A DNA stretch of 64,000 nt from DAOUKH01 sp965219875 (GTDB taxonomy: Bacteria; Chloroflexota; Dehalococcoidia; SHYB01): assembly GCA_965219875.1 (NCBI GenBank), contig CBDCOW010000001.1, positions 1,054,001 through 1,118,000 on the forward strand, given 5' to 3'. Every line of letters begins with the position of its first letter. Position 1 is the first letter of the stretch. Below the pieces are notes generated by a model, which was not told the origin of the DNA, ran no database searches, and was given only the letters and a program-made list of their open reading frames with translations. Made by a program: the position numbers and the translations under genes. Of this stretch, positions 1 through 8,712 are shown in pieces.

Positions 1-30
1 GTCAGGGTCGCGCAGCCCCCGCCTCACCCG

Positions 31-68
31 CCCTCACCCCAACCCTCTCCCAGCGGGAGAGGGGGTAA
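31..68. repeat. Dispersed palindromic intergenic repeat, copy 1
   Basis: This 38-bp unit is repeated almost exactly at 50337-50374, with two differences. Its core is a perfect 9-bp stem (CCCTCTCCC at 43-51 and GGGAGAGGG at 55-63) around a 3-nt loop. Degenerate left halves of the same unit precede the IS element at 27984 and the MITE at 55144. It resembles REP-type intergenic palindromes. It lies just downstream of the minus-strand SDR stop, so it could also act as a transcript 3' hairpin. Confidence 0.8.
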
Positions 69-76
69 GAGCGCTG

Positions 77-886
77 TCAAAGCGACTCGCCGCCGTCGAC
101 GACGATTACCTGGCCGGTGACGAAGCTAGCGGCGTCGCTTGCCAGGTAGACGGCGAGCGCGCCGATCTCTCTCGCGTCTCCGGTGCGCCGCATCGGGATG
201 CGCTTCAGCATCTGGTCCCGCGCCTTGGGGTCATCGTGCATCGCCGCCGAGGCCGACGTGTAGAACTGGCCGGGCGCGATGGAGTTGACGGTAACGCCGT
301 AGCGAGCCCATTCCTTAGCCATGCTTCGGGTGAACGAAATGAGTCCGCCTTTCGCGGCGTCGTAGGCCGAGTTGAATCGGTTGAGGCGTATGGGTGTGAC
401 GGAACTGACGTTGATGACGCGCCCGTTGCGGCGCTCCAGCATTTGCGGGCCCAACGCCCGTAAGAGATAGAAAGGCCCGGATAGGTTGGTTGCCAGCGTC
501 TTCTCCCACGCCTCGTCCGTGGTCGGGGCGTGAAAGCCGGGAAGCTCGCTTGGCGGGTCGTAGCCGGGAAGGGGGACCAACGGCTGAAAGAACGAAGCTG
601 CGGCGTTGTTCACCACGATGTCGATTCGTTCGAAACGTTGCCGCGCCTGCCGCGACATCGCCTCTACGTCGTTCGGGTCGGAGATATCGGCTTCGATGGC
701 CTCGACGCGGCGTCCCAGCGCCCGCGCCTCCTGCGCCGTCGCTTCGATTTCGCTCCCGGTGCGGGCGACGGCGACGACGTCGGCGCCGGCTTCCGCAAGC
801 GCGAGGGCGATGGCCTTCCCGATTCCCCTGCCGGCGCCCGTGACCAAGCCAACTTTTCCATGCAGGCTGAATGTGGGGCTGGTCAT
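77..886 (-). CDS. SDR-family NAD(P)-dependent oxidoreductase
   Basis: This is a classical short-chain dehydrogenase/reductase of 269 residues. The N-terminal Rossmann motif TGAGRGIG binds the cofactor, NNAA follows strand 4, and the catalytic Ser and YxxxK are seen in SSVTPIRL and SAYDAAKGG. The C-terminus VTGQVIVVDGG is typical of the family. I chose the ATG at 886 because the Rossmann fold begins about 8 residues later. A longer in-frame start at 940 would overlap the divergent neighbour's start codon and adds residues the family lacks. It probably oxidises or reduces a hydroxy/keto group in the cytosol; the substrate is unknown. The gene diverges from the nitronate-monooxygenase-like gene at 939. 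Confidence 0.9.
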   Translation of the reverse strand: MTSPTFSLHGKVGLVTGAGRGIGKAIALALAEAGADVVAVARTGSEIEATAQEARALGRRVEAIEADISDPNDVEAMSRQARQRFERIDIVVNNAAASFFQPLVPLPGYDPPSELPGFHAPTTDEAWEKTLATNLSGPFYLLRALGPQMLERRNGRVINVSSVTPIRLNRFNSAYDAAKGGLISFTRSMAKEWARYGVTVNSIAPGQFYTSASAAMHDDPKARDQMLKRIPMRRTGDAREIGALAVYLASDAASFVTGQVIVVDGGESL

Positions 887-938
887 GGCGAAAGACTCCG
901 GTAGCGGGTGCGAATAGGCGCTATGGTACACTCCCGCC

Positions 939-2090
939 ATGCCCGGTCAACGCGACGCAGACAGGCCCATTTTGCGCACGCCTCTCTGCGACCTGCTCGG
1001 CGTTGAATACCCCGTTTGTCTTGCCGGTATGGGGTCGCACGGCCGGGCCACGCCGCCCGCGCTGGTGGCGGCCGTCTCGAACGCCGGAGGCCTTGGGGTC
1101 GCGGGAGGCGCGAACCTTACCCCTGGCGAGATCCGAAGTCGCATCCGCGAGATCAAGACGCTCACGGACAAGCCCTTCGCGGTCAACCTGCTTTTCCCCG
1201 CGAGTTTGAGCCAGGCGGAGAACTCCAGGTCGCAAATCCGCGACCTCTTGCAACGCGACTATCCCCAACACGTCGCGTTCGTGAAAGACCTCTTGCGGAA
1301 GTTCAGCCTGGACGATGCGCCAGTCGAGCAGGAGAGCGTGCTCGCTACCGGCGATATCCAGGAGCAGTTCCGAGTCGTCCTGGAAGAAGGAGTTCCCATT
1401 CTCTCGGCTGGACTTGGAGACCCTTCGTGGGCGGTCCCGATGGCGAGGGAACAGGGGATGAAAGTCATCGGGCTGGCGGGCTCGGTCCGAAACGCCATGC
1501 GTCAAGTGGAGGCGGGCGTCGACGCTGTCGTGGCGCAAGGGTACGAGGCGGGCGGCCATACGGGCCGGGTTGCGACGTTGCCCCTGGTCCCGCAGGTCGT
1601 GGACGCGGTGGCGCCGACGCCCGTTCTGGCGGCGGGAGGCATCGGCGATGGCCGGGGCCTTGCCGCCGCGCTGTCCCTCGGGGCCGTGGGGGCCTGGGTC
1701 GGCACCGCATTTCTTACTTCGGTCGAAAGCGGGGTCTGGGAGGTCCAGAAGCAGGAGATCCTGGGTGCACGGTCGGAGGACTTTCCGGTCACCCGGGCGT
1801 ATACGGGGAAGACGGCCCGCGATTACAAGAACATCGTTATCGACGCCTGGGAGTCGTCCGGCCTGGAGCCGCTCCCTATGCCCCTGCAGCAGGTGCTGAT
1901 GGAGGACTTCTCCTCCGCGGCCATGAACGCGGGGCGCTACGACCTGGTCAACAGCCCGGCGGGCCAGATAGGCGGCATGGCCACCGAGCTGAAGCCGGCG
2001 GAGCGCATTCTTCGAGAAATGGTCGAAGGCGCGATTTCCGTCATCGCGGAGCAGCAGGGCTTCGTCGTTTCGCCGCCGGCCCTGGCCTGA
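939..2090 (+). CDS. Nitronate monooxygenase / NPD-like FMN oxidoreductase
   Basis: This 383-residue protein has the TIM-barrel fold signature of the 2-nitropropane dioxygenase family, which also includes FabK-type enoyl reductases. The N-terminal segment LLGVEYPVCLAGMG, the AAVSNAGGLGV motif, the central GYEAGGHTGR phosphate-binding motif and the AAGGIGDGRG loop all match this family's FMN site. The active-site His is expected in GGHTG. Proteins of this family oxidise alkyl nitronates or reduce enoyl thioesters; sequence alone does not decide. It is followed by an amidohydrolase and two more redox enzymes on the same strand, which suggests a catabolic cluster. The start is the first ATG, directly divergent from the SDR. 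Confidence 0.85.
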   Translation: MPGQRDADRPILRTPLCDLLGVEYPVCLAGMGSHGRATPPALVAAVSNAGGLGVAGGANLTPGEIRSRIREIKTLTDKPFAVNLLFPASLSQAENSRSQIRDLLQRDYPQHVAFVKDLLRKFSLDDAPVEQESVLATGDIQEQFRVVLEEGVPILSAGLGDPSWAVPMAREQGMKVIGLAGSVRNAMRQVEAGVDAVVAQGYEAGGHTGRVATLPLVPQVVDAVAPTPVLAAGGIGDGRGLAAALSLGAVGAWVGTAFLTSVESGVWEVQKQEILGARSEDFPVTRAYTGKTARDYKNIVIDAWESSGLEPLPMPLQQVLMEDFSSAAMNAGRYDLVNSPAGQIGGMATELKPAERILREMVEGAISVIAEQQGFVVSPPALA

Positions 2091-2104
2091 GGCTCCGTTT
2101 TTGC

Positions 2105-2133
2105 TTGACAACGATTCCCTGTTCCGTTACACC
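2105..2133 (+). promoter_or_regulatory. Possible sigma70-type promoter before the amidohydrolase
   Basis: A perfect -35 hexamer TTGACA (2105-2110) is followed after 17 nt by TACACC (2128-2133), a weak -10. The stretch from 2130 contains a direct repeat of ACCTGT spaced by 8 nt, which could be an operator. The element lies in the 79-bp gap before the ATG at 2170. Confidence 0.4.
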
Positions 2134-2169
2134 TGTACGGTTAGACCTGTGCGACCGAGGTGAGGGGCG

Positions 2170-3300
2170 ATGGCGAAGGGCGGCTATAAGGTCATGGACT
2201 CGGACATGCACGTGTTCGAGCCTCCCGACCTGTGGCAACGCTACACCGCCCCCGAATTCCGAGACATCGCTCCCCGCTGTATGTCGGACGAACCCCGCGA
2301 CTTCGCGATGGAGTTCGTGGGCGAGGTTATTCCCGTTCCGTCCCTGCATGAGGACGCGGTCAGCATCGAAGCGCGCCGCCAGACCGAGGAAAACCAGGCC
2401 CGCCAATACGCCCACGCCATCGATCGGATGTGGGACGCGGAGTCCCAAATCCAGGCAATGGACTCGGAAGGGATCGACGTGGCGGCCATGTATCCAAGCA
2501 GGGGGCTCATGCCGCTCGCCATCGACGGCCTCGATCCCCCGCTGGGGGCCGCCGTTGCCGCGGCGTACAACGACTGGCTCCACGAGTTCTGTCAACGGGA
2601 CCCCGACCGGATGTTCGGCGTCGCCATGGTGTCCCTCCACGACGTGCCTTCAGCCGTCGAAGAGGCGCGGCGGGCGGTACGGGAGTATGGGTTCAGAGGC
2701 GTCTTCTTGCGGCCGAACTTCCTCAACAAACGGCCCTGGCACGACTCCTACTACGATCCGTTTTGGGCCGCGGTCGAGGAGCTTCAGATAGGGATCGGCT
2801 TCCACGAAGGGGGAGCAGTGCCCGCGATGCAAGTGGGCAAAGAACTCGAAAGCGAAGCGCTCCACCATATCGTTTCCCACCCCCTGGAGATGATGCTGGC
2901 CGCGGTGAGCCTGATCGGCGGAGGGGTCTTCGAGCGATTTCCGGGCCTACGCGTCGCGTTCCTGGAGGCGAACTGTTCCTGGGTCCCGTGGATGCTCTGG
3001 AGAATGAACGACGTGCTGGAGCCTACGACGTGGGCGGGCCTGCAACACCTCGACTTGAAGCTCAAGCCCAGCGAATACTTCGAGCGCCATTGCTACGTGT
3101 CAATCGAGCCTGATGAAGAGCCGGCGAAGAACGTCTTGGACCTGATCGGGCAGAAGAACGTCGTCTTCTCCACCGACTATCCCCATCTCGACTCGAAATT
3201 CCCCAAGGCCATCGACTATTTTCTCGAACAACCTATAACGCAGGACGAAAAGCGGCGGTTCCTGTGGGACAACTGCGCCCGCTTTTATGGTTTTGCCTGA
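2170..3300 (+). CDS. Amidohydrolase family 2 (ACMSD-like) metal hydrolase
   Basis: This 376-residue TIM-barrel hydrolase belongs to the amidohydrolase-2 group, whose members hydrolyse C-N or C-O bonds or decarboxylate aromatic acids. The first metal motif is DSDMHVFEPPDLW near residue 10, with DxH in place of the HxH of classical members. FHEGG near residue 213 and STDYPHLDSKFP near residue 340 supply the remaining metal and catalytic residues. An SD-like GAGGGG precedes the ATG. It is one of six such paralogues in this window and is most like the one at 22895, which shares FHEG and DSxFP. The substrate cannot be told. Confidence 0.88.
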   Translation: MAKGGYKVMDSDMHVFEPPDLWQRYTAPEFRDIAPRCMSDEPRDFAMEFVGEVIPVPSLHEDAVSIEARRQTEENQARQYAHAIDRMWDAESQIQAMDSEGIDVAAMYPSRGLMPLAIDGLDPPLGAAVAAAYNDWLHEFCQRDPDRMFGVAMVSLHDVPSAVEEARRAVREYGFRGVFLRPNFLNKRPWHDSYYDPFWAAVEELQIGIGFHEGGAVPAMQVGKELESEALHHIVSHPLEMMLAAVSLIGGGVFERFPGLRVAFLEANCSWVPWMLWRMNDVLEPTTWAGLQHLDLKLKPSEYFERHCYVSIEPDEEPAKNVLDLIGQKNVVFSTDYPHLDSKFPKAIDYFLEQPITQDEKRRFLWDNCARFYGFA

Positions 3301-3383
3301 GCAGTCCTCCGGCTGCCGCTTGGATACGGCCCGCAAGTCTTCCCGGGCGGGGCTACCGCATCCGAATCTCGCGATTGGAGAGT

Positions 3384-4526
3384 ATGGCGATAGGTAACGG
3401 CGCTTCGGTTATGGGACGGGTGGCGGTCCTGAAGGACGCGGGGCAGGGCTTCGAGCTTCAACAGTACGAGGTGCCCGAACCCGAACCCGGCGCAATGGTG
3501 ATCAAGGTCTCGATGGCCGGCGTGTGCGGCTCCGACCTGCACGCGTGGCGCGGCGACATCGAGGACAGTGCTCCCTGGGGCGCCGTGCAGAGCGTTGGCG
3601 TGACGCAGGGCCACGAGATGGTCGGCTCCGTCTACAGCCTAGGGAAGGGCGTCACGTCCGACGCCTTGGGCCGACCGCTGCAAGAGGGCGACCGAATCTG
3701 CCACATGCTGAGTCTGGGCTGCTTCCATTGCCACGCGTGCGCCCGCGGCCTCTACAACCTCTGCCAAAACCTTCGGGGTCTGTTCCGGCCCGCCGGCGAA
3801 TGGCCTTATTTCACGGGGACGTTCTCCGACTACTACTATCTGCCTCCCGTCCATTTCGTTTACCGCGTCCCCGATGAGCTTCCCGATAATCTCGTCGCTT
3901 CCGTCAACTGCGCCATGTCGGCGGTTATGCAAGGGCTGACTACCGTCGGCGTGCTGGAAGAAGAGGCTGTGGTCATTCAGGGCGCGGGCGGGCTGGGGCT
4001 CTCGGCGACGGCCATCGCCAAAGACATGGGCGCACATCCCATCATCGTGCTGGACCGCCTCGAACCCAGGCTGCAGTTGGCGGCGGAGTTCGGCGCCGAC
4101 TACACCATCAACGTGCAAGACCTGGCTACGCCGGAGGAGCGCATCGAGCGAGTCCGCGAGCTCACCGAAGGCGTGGGCGCCAACGTCGTGGTCGAGCTCG
4201 TGGGCTTGGCGGAGCTACTGCCCGAGGGCGTGGCTATGCTCCGCGCCGGCGGGACGTTCCTCGAGATCGGCAACATGGTCTGGGGCAAGACCGTGCCTTT
4301 CGACCCCTCGACGATGCTCTCCGGAAAACGGATCATCGGGTCCGCCGGCTCTCAGCCGTGGGTGATCCCCAAAGTGCTCCGGTTCTTGGGCAAGAACCGC
4401 GACCGCTTCCCTTTCGAGAAGCTCGCGTCCCATACGTTCCCGCTGGAGAAGATCAACGACGCATTTCAAGAGGCTGAGTGGGCCGGCCGGCACACCAACG
4501 TGGTGCGAGCGTACCTGACGCCATGA
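3384..4526 (+). CDS. Zinc-dependent medium-chain alcohol dehydrogenase
   Basis: This is a 380-residue MDR-superfamily dehydrogenase. The catalytic zinc region is AGVCGSDLHAW with the downstream GHE motif. The structural zinc cysteines cluster in CHMLSLGCFHCHACARG, close to the usual four-Cys lobe. GAGGLGLSA is the nucleotide-binding loop, and LDRLEPRLQLA with its leading Asp suggests NAD(H) preference. I use the ATG at 3384, just after a GGAGAG purine run; a second ATG at 3411 is possible. An upstream in-frame ATG at 3264 overlaps the previous gene and is unlikely. The family oxidises secondary alcohols or polyols; the substrate is unknown. It is 10 nt from the next gene, so probably co-transcribed. 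Confidence 0.88.
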   Translation: MAIGNGASVMGRVAVLKDAGQGFELQQYEVPEPEPGAMVIKVSMAGVCGSDLHAWRGDIEDSAPWGAVQSVGVTQGHEMVGSVYSLGKGVTSDALGRPLQEGDRICHMLSLGCFHCHACARGLYNLCQNLRGLFRPAGEWPYFTGTFSDYYYLPPVHFVYRVPDELPDNLVASVNCAMSAVMQGLTTVGVLEEEAVVIQGAGGLGLSATAIAKDMGAHPIIVLDRLEPRLQLAAEFGADYTINVQDLATPEERIERVRELTEGVGANVVVELVGLAELLPEGVAMLRAGGTFLEIGNMVWGKTVPFDPSTMLSGKRIIGSAGSQPWVIPKVLRFLGKNRDRFPFEKLASHTFPLEKINDAFQEAEWAGRHTNVVRAYLTP

Positions 4527-4536
4527 GGTCACCGGC

Positions 4537-5637
4537 ATGAAGTTCGGCCTGTTCATGATGCCGCTGCATCATCCCACGGAGAATCCGACGCTCGCGTTCC
4601 AACGCGATCTCCAACTGATCGAGTACGTCGAGGATCTCGGGTTCGACGAGATTTGGGTCGGCGAGCATCACACAGGCGGATGGGAGACCATCCCCTCACC
4701 AGACATCTTCATCAGCGCCGCGGCGCAGAGGACGAAACGGATCCGCATCGGCACGGGAGTCGTCAGCCTGCCGTTCCAGCATCCGTTCGTCGTGGCGGAG
4801 CGGATGGCCTTCCTCGACCATCTCACCTACGGCCGCACTATGTTGGGAGTCGGCCCCGGCGTCCTGCCGTCGGACGCAAAGCTGTTCGGCCTTGAAGCTG
4901 CGCAGCTTCGCCCCATGCTGAACGAAGCGCTGGAAATCATTCTCAAGCTCTATCAGGAACCGGGCCCCGTCACGTACGAGGGCGAATTTTGGACCCTCAG
5001 GGAGATGGCCCTCCAGCTACGGCCGTATCAGAAGCCGCACTTGCCCTTGGCCGTGGCGAGCGCGGGCGGCTCGAACAGCTTGGAGTTAGCCGGCAAGTAC
5101 GGACTGTTGATCCTGTCGGCGCTGTTCTCGGTGGGCCAAAGCCCCCAAGGGCTGGCGCAGGCGTGGGAGAAAGTCGAAGAGTCGGCAGAGGCCAATGGCC
5201 GGACGGCCAGGCGCGAGGACTGGCGGGTCGCCAGCTACGTGTACGTGGGCGACACGACCCAGGGCGCGCTCGACGACGTCCGGCGCGGGTCCAGCCGCGA
5301 GGACGAGGAGTACCTTGCCCATACGGGGTACCCTTGGCCTGGACGGATATGGATGGTGGGGGACCCCGACCACGTGGCGAGACAGATCAAGAGCCTCGAA
5401 GAGGAGACTGGCGGCTTCGGCGGCCTTTTGCTAGTCTCGCCTGAGTGGACGTCGACCGAGAAGTGGAACCACAGCCTCGACCTCTTCGCCCGATACGTGA
5501 TGCCGCAGTTCCAGGGCAGCTTGGTGCCGGTAAGGGGCGCCTACGAACGCATGATGCACGACAATAAGGCCGGGCTGCTCGGCAACCCGGCAAGCCAACC
5601 GGTTTCTAATCCGTCACAGAAGACGTTTGTCGATTGA
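4537..5637 (+). CDS. LLM-class flavin-dependent oxidoreductase (luciferase-like)
   Basis: This 366-residue protein has the bacterial luciferase-like TIM barrel. Visible marks are the N-terminal MKFGLFMMP strand, EDLGFDEIWVGEHH near residue 35, the RIRIGTGVVSLPFQHP segment and the GPGVLPSD loop. Such enzymes use reduced flavin (FMNH2 or F420H2) to oxygenate or reduce organic substrates. A GAGG purine run 8 nt upstream supports the ATG. The C-terminal 40 residues extend beyond the barrel. Its position between a dehydrogenase and a solute-binding lipoprotein points to catabolism of an imported compound. Confidence 0.88.
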   Translation: MKFGLFMMPLHHPTENPTLAFQRDLQLIEYVEDLGFDEIWVGEHHTGGWETIPSPDIFISAAAQRTKRIRIGTGVVSLPFQHPFVVAERMAFLDHLTYGRTMLGVGPGVLPSDAKLFGLEAAQLRPMLNEALEIILKLYQEPGPVTYEGEFWTLREMALQLRPYQKPHLPLAVASAGGSNSLELAGKYGLLILSALFSVGQSPQGLAQAWEKVEESAEANGRTARREDWRVASYVYVGDTTQGALDDVRRGSSREDEEYLAHTGYPWPGRIWMVGDPDHVARQIKSLEEETGGFGGLLLVSPEWTSTEKWNHSLDLFARYVMPQFQGSLVPVRGAYERMMHDNKAGLLGNPASQPVSNPSQKTFVD

Positions 5638-5694
5638 TCGAAGTAGCCCGATGGACCGTTGAGACGCAACGGTAAGAAAAGGAGTGGGCCTATC

Positions 5695-7434
5695 ATGAGG
5701 ATACCGAAACGGATAGTAGCCTTAGTGTCGCTGCTCGCCGCGGTGGCGCTACTGGTGGGGGCCTGCGGGGAGGGCGATCCCACATCCGCCCCCGCGCCGA
5801 CGAACACGCCGGTGCCGCCGGCGCCGACATCCCCGCCGCAACCGGAGCCAACGGAGGCCATGCCCGAACCCACAGCGACGGCCGCGCCGCTACCCACGGC
5901 CACGCCGATACCCACGGCGACCCCCGTGCCGCAGCCGACGGCTGACGCGAGACGAGGCGGCGAGTTCATCGGCGTGCAGTTCGCCAGCCCAGCGGACTTC
6001 GATCCCATCGCGGCCCGCTCCGTGGAGTTCTTCCACGGCATCGGCCAGGCATATAACCAACTCGTCCAGTACAACTTCGAGGAGCCGGTCGACGCGATCA
6101 TCCCCGACCTTGCCGAGAGTTGGGAGGTCGAGGGCGGATCGGTCTACACGTTCACGCTTCGCCCAGGGCTGGCCTGGCATGACGGCACTCCACTCGTGGC
6201 CGAGGATGTCGCGTGGGCGGTGGAGAAGCTGAAAGAGGTGCCGGGTCAGCGCCGCGGCGAATTCGAATCGCTTGAAAGCGTCGAGGCCGTGGACGAGCAG
6301 ACCGTACGCATGACGCTGGTCAAGCCGCGCACCTCTTGGCTGGCGGTGCTGGGCCTGTACACGGGCCCGATCGCGCCGAAGCACATCTACGACCAGCTCG
6401 ACGGCGACCTCACCGTCGGCCCGATCATCGGGACCGGCCCCTTCATCTTCCGGGACTTCGAACAGGACCAATTCATTGAGATGGTCCGCAACGACAGGTA
6501 CTACGACCCCTCGCTCCCGTACCTGGATAGCCTTCGAGTTCTGATCATCGCCGACGAGGCCACGCGCCTGGCCGCCTTCCGCGCCGGCAGAGTTCACACG
6601 CTCTGGATCGGCGCGACGTGGGTAGACAAGCCGCAGGTGGAAGACCTGCAGCGCAGCGTGCCCGACCTCTCACCCAACGAGCACGAGGCGATGCAGGCCA
6701 AGATCATCCTGGTCAACAGCAACACACCGCCCTTCGATGACGTACGAGTGCGGCGGGCGATGTTCCTCGCCGTGGACCGCTGGGCCGCGCTGCAAGTCCT
6801 GCCCGACACCGTGAGACCCGCCGGCCCCGTGGTGCCGCCGAACTGGGCGATACCGGACGACGAGCTGTTCCAGCTTCCGGGCTACCGTCAGGGGGCCGAC
6901 AAGGAACAGGACCGTGAGGAAGCCAGACGATTGCTTGCGGAGGCGGGCTATCCGGACGGCTTCGACACGCAGCTCTTCACCATCGCTGACCTCCAGCGGC
7001 ACGTGAACCTCTCGGTGTTTATTGTCGACCAGCTCAAGACCGTCGGCATCAACGTCGAGAACAAGCTGTTGCCGGTTGGGGAGTGGTTCGAGCCCTTCGC
7101 GGTGACCTTCGACTTCCCGCTCATCACGGTCGAGGCCAACGTCCAATACCCGGACCCCGACTCGGCGGCGGGCAACATCATGCCGGGCATCTGGACCCAC
7201 CTGGAAGACCAGCAGATGTTCGACCTGTTCAACGAACAGAGCAACGAGACCGATCCCGAGCGCCGGCGCGAGATCGTCAAGGACCTGCAGCTTCGGATGA
7301 TCGAGGTCGTAAACATGGTCCCGATTGCATGGTTCAACGACTTCTATCCGACCCAGCCCGAGGTCGAGGGGTTCGTGGCGCCGCTCGGGGTCTGGAGCCG
7401 CCATCGGCTGGACCGCGTCTGGTTGGAGGGATAG
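5695..7434 (+). CDS. ABC-transporter family 5 substrate-binding lipoprotein
   Basis: This is an extracellular dipeptide/oligopeptide-type binding protein of 579 residues. The signal peptide ends in the lipobox LVGAC, with Cys24 as the lipidation site. A linker rich in Pro, Thr and Ala (about residues 28-82) follows, as is usual in Chloroflexota lipoproteins. The SBP_bac_5 domain starts near GGEFIGVQF and contains LAESWEVEG, WHDGTPLVAEDV and GTGPFIFRDF. I chose the ATG at 5695 because AAAAGGAG lies about 10 nt upstream; an ATG at 5659 only adds charged residues. The permeases at 11219 and 12201 are likely partners, although two enzyme genes intervene. Confidence 0.92.
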   Translation: MRIPKRIVALVSLLAAVALLVGACGEGDPTSAPAPTNTPVPPAPTSPPQPEPTEAMPEPTATAAPLPTATPIPTATPVPQPTADARRGGEFIGVQFASPADFDPIAARSVEFFHGIGQAYNQLVQYNFEEPVDAIIPDLAESWEVEGGSVYTFTLRPGLAWHDGTPLVAEDVAWAVEKLKEVPGQRRGEFESLESVEAVDEQTVRMTLVKPRTSWLAVLGLYTGPIAPKHIYDQLDGDLTVGPIIGTGPFIFRDFEQDQFIEMVRNDRYYDPSLPYLDSLRVLIIADEATRLAAFRAGRVHTLWIGATWVDKPQVEDLQRSVPDLSPNEHEAMQAKIILVNSNTPPFDDVRVRRAMFLAVDRWAALQVLPDTVRPAGPVVPPNWAIPDDELFQLPGYRQGADKEQDREEARRLLAEAGYPDGFDTQLFTIADLQRHVNLSVFIVDQLKTVGINVENKLLPVGEWFEPFAVTFDFPLITVEANVQYPDPDSAAGNIMPGIWTHLEDQQMFDLFNEQSNETDPERRREIVKDLQLRMIEVVNMVPIAWFNDFYPTQPEVEGFVAPLGVWSRHRLDRVWLEG

Positions 7435-7460
7435 CGTTTCCTAAAGAGTGAGGAATCTGG

Positions 7461-7500
7461 ACTCCGCGGGGCGGCTCGCGCTTGGGCCGCCCCGTGGAGT
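7461..7500 (+). terminator. Long hairpin after the binding-protein gene
   Basis: ACTCCGCGGGGCGGC pairs with the downstream GCCGCCCCGTGGAGT across a 10-nt loop, giving a 15-bp stem with one G-T wobble. It has no clear T-run on the plus strand. It probably stabilises the binding-protein mRNA 3' end or attenuates read-through. The second binding-protein gene also has a hairpin just after its stop (38543). Confidence 0.6.
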
Positions 7501-7544
7501 ACCATTCCTCCCGAACTTCTGTCGACCATGGGGGAAAGCAATCG

Positions 7545-8678
7545 ATGACCACGGAGAGGGACGAAATTCTGGCGCTTTATGAAGGGCAGGCCCGCGACGA
7601 AGTCGAGGACTTGCTCTCCAAAGTGGGCGTCATCCAGCAATCCACCTACACCTACAATCAGTACGCAACGACGGATTCGATACGGCACTACGCCGAGGGC
7701 ATCGGCGACGATAACCCCCTATGGATCGATGAAGACTACGCGGCGAAGACGCAGGGGGGATCGGTCGTCGCTCCCCCCAGCTTCATCTGGAGCTGCAACC
7801 CGGACGGCGGGTACTACCTCGACCACTTCACCGGTCTGATGATCGGATCGGTCTACAAGTTCTACAAGCCCATAAAGGCCGGGGACCGAGTCAACGTGAC
7901 CTGGACGATCCCCGAAGTGAAGGTGCAACACACTCGTCACGCCAAGCCGGCTCTCCGAGAGCCTCATCAGTACTTCTATCGGGACAATGACGGCGACCTC
8001 TTCTCCGAACTGATCCAGATCGAGTACCGGTTCCTCCGCAAAGACATCAACCACGAGCAGTACCTCGCCGAGGAGGTCACGCGGCCTACCTATACCGACG
8101 AGGAGCTTCAGGCGATTGACGACGCCTACGCCGCCGAACAGCGGCGTGGAGCCGAGCCCCGCTACTGGGAAGACGTCAACGTCGGCGACGAACTGCCCAC
8201 GATCGTCAAAGGCCCATGGAGCATCCGCGACGCGGTCTCCTACTACATGGGCATCGGCTCCGAGCCGCACGGCGCCTTCCGCAACTTCTGGAAATACAAG
8301 GCAAACGCGCGCCCGTACTACATCTTAGTCGATCCCGTATCGGGCCTGCCGGAAGTCATGCGGATGCATCACGTCGGGACGGCCCATGCGCGCGCCAGGG
8401 GATTCCCCTTCGCGTTCGAAGTCGGCCCGAGCCGCGTCGCCAGCCAGATGCACTGCCTCACGAACTGGATGGGCGACGACGGGTTCCTGGTCGACATCGA
8501 GTCGCGTCTGCGGCGGCCCGTGTGTGAAGGAGACACTTACTGGCTGAGCGGTGCGGTCACGAAAAAGCTCGAAGATGAGCGCGGCCACCTGGTCAAAGTA
8601 GAGATCACCGCGGTAAACCAACGCGGCGAGGAGACCGCGCCCGCCTGGGCCACCATAGCGCTGCCGAGCCGCGGTTGA
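7545..8678 (+). CDS. MaoC-like / FAS1-type double-hotdog dehydratase
   Basis: This 377-residue protein has two hotdog modules. The N-terminal half contains YAEGIGDDNPLWIDEDYA and VAPPSFIW, the pattern of the FAS1-type dehydratase region (hydratase side chains Asp and His). The C-terminal half begins near YWEDVNVGDELP and includes MRMHHVGTAHARARG. Such proteins hydrate enoyl-CoA or dehydrate 3-hydroxyacyl-CoA or related thioesters. GGGGAAAG lies upstream of the chosen ATG; a longer frame from 7482 runs through the hairpin and is unlikely. It sits between a binding-protein gene and a CoA-transferase gene, which fits breakdown of an imported acid. Confidence 0.82.
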   Translation: MTTERDEILALYEGQARDEVEDLLSKVGVIQQSTYTYNQYATTDSIRHYAEGIGDDNPLWIDEDYAAKTQGGSVVAPPSFIWSCNPDGGYYLDHFTGLMIGSVYKFYKPIKAGDRVNVTWTIPEVKVQHTRHAKPALREPHQYFYRDNDGDLFSELIQIEYRFLRKDINHEQYLAEEVTRPTYTDEELQAIDDAYAAEQRRGAEPRYWEDVNVGDELPTIVKGPWSIRDAVSYYMGIGSEPHGAFRNFWKYKANARPYYILVDPVSGLPEVMRMHHVGTAHARARGFPFAFEVGPSRVASQMHCLTNWMGDDGFLVDIESRLRRPVCEGDTYWLSGAVTKKLEDERGHLVKVEITAVNQRGEETAPAWATIALPSRG

Positions 8679-8712
8679 AGACACCCGACGGCTCGATCGC
8701 CGTGGAGGCCCT

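Noticed and set aside
1016..2791. 591-codon frame overlapping the flavoenzyme and amidohydrolase genes
   Set aside because: It is a +1/+2 shadow crossing two well-supported genes and a spacer.
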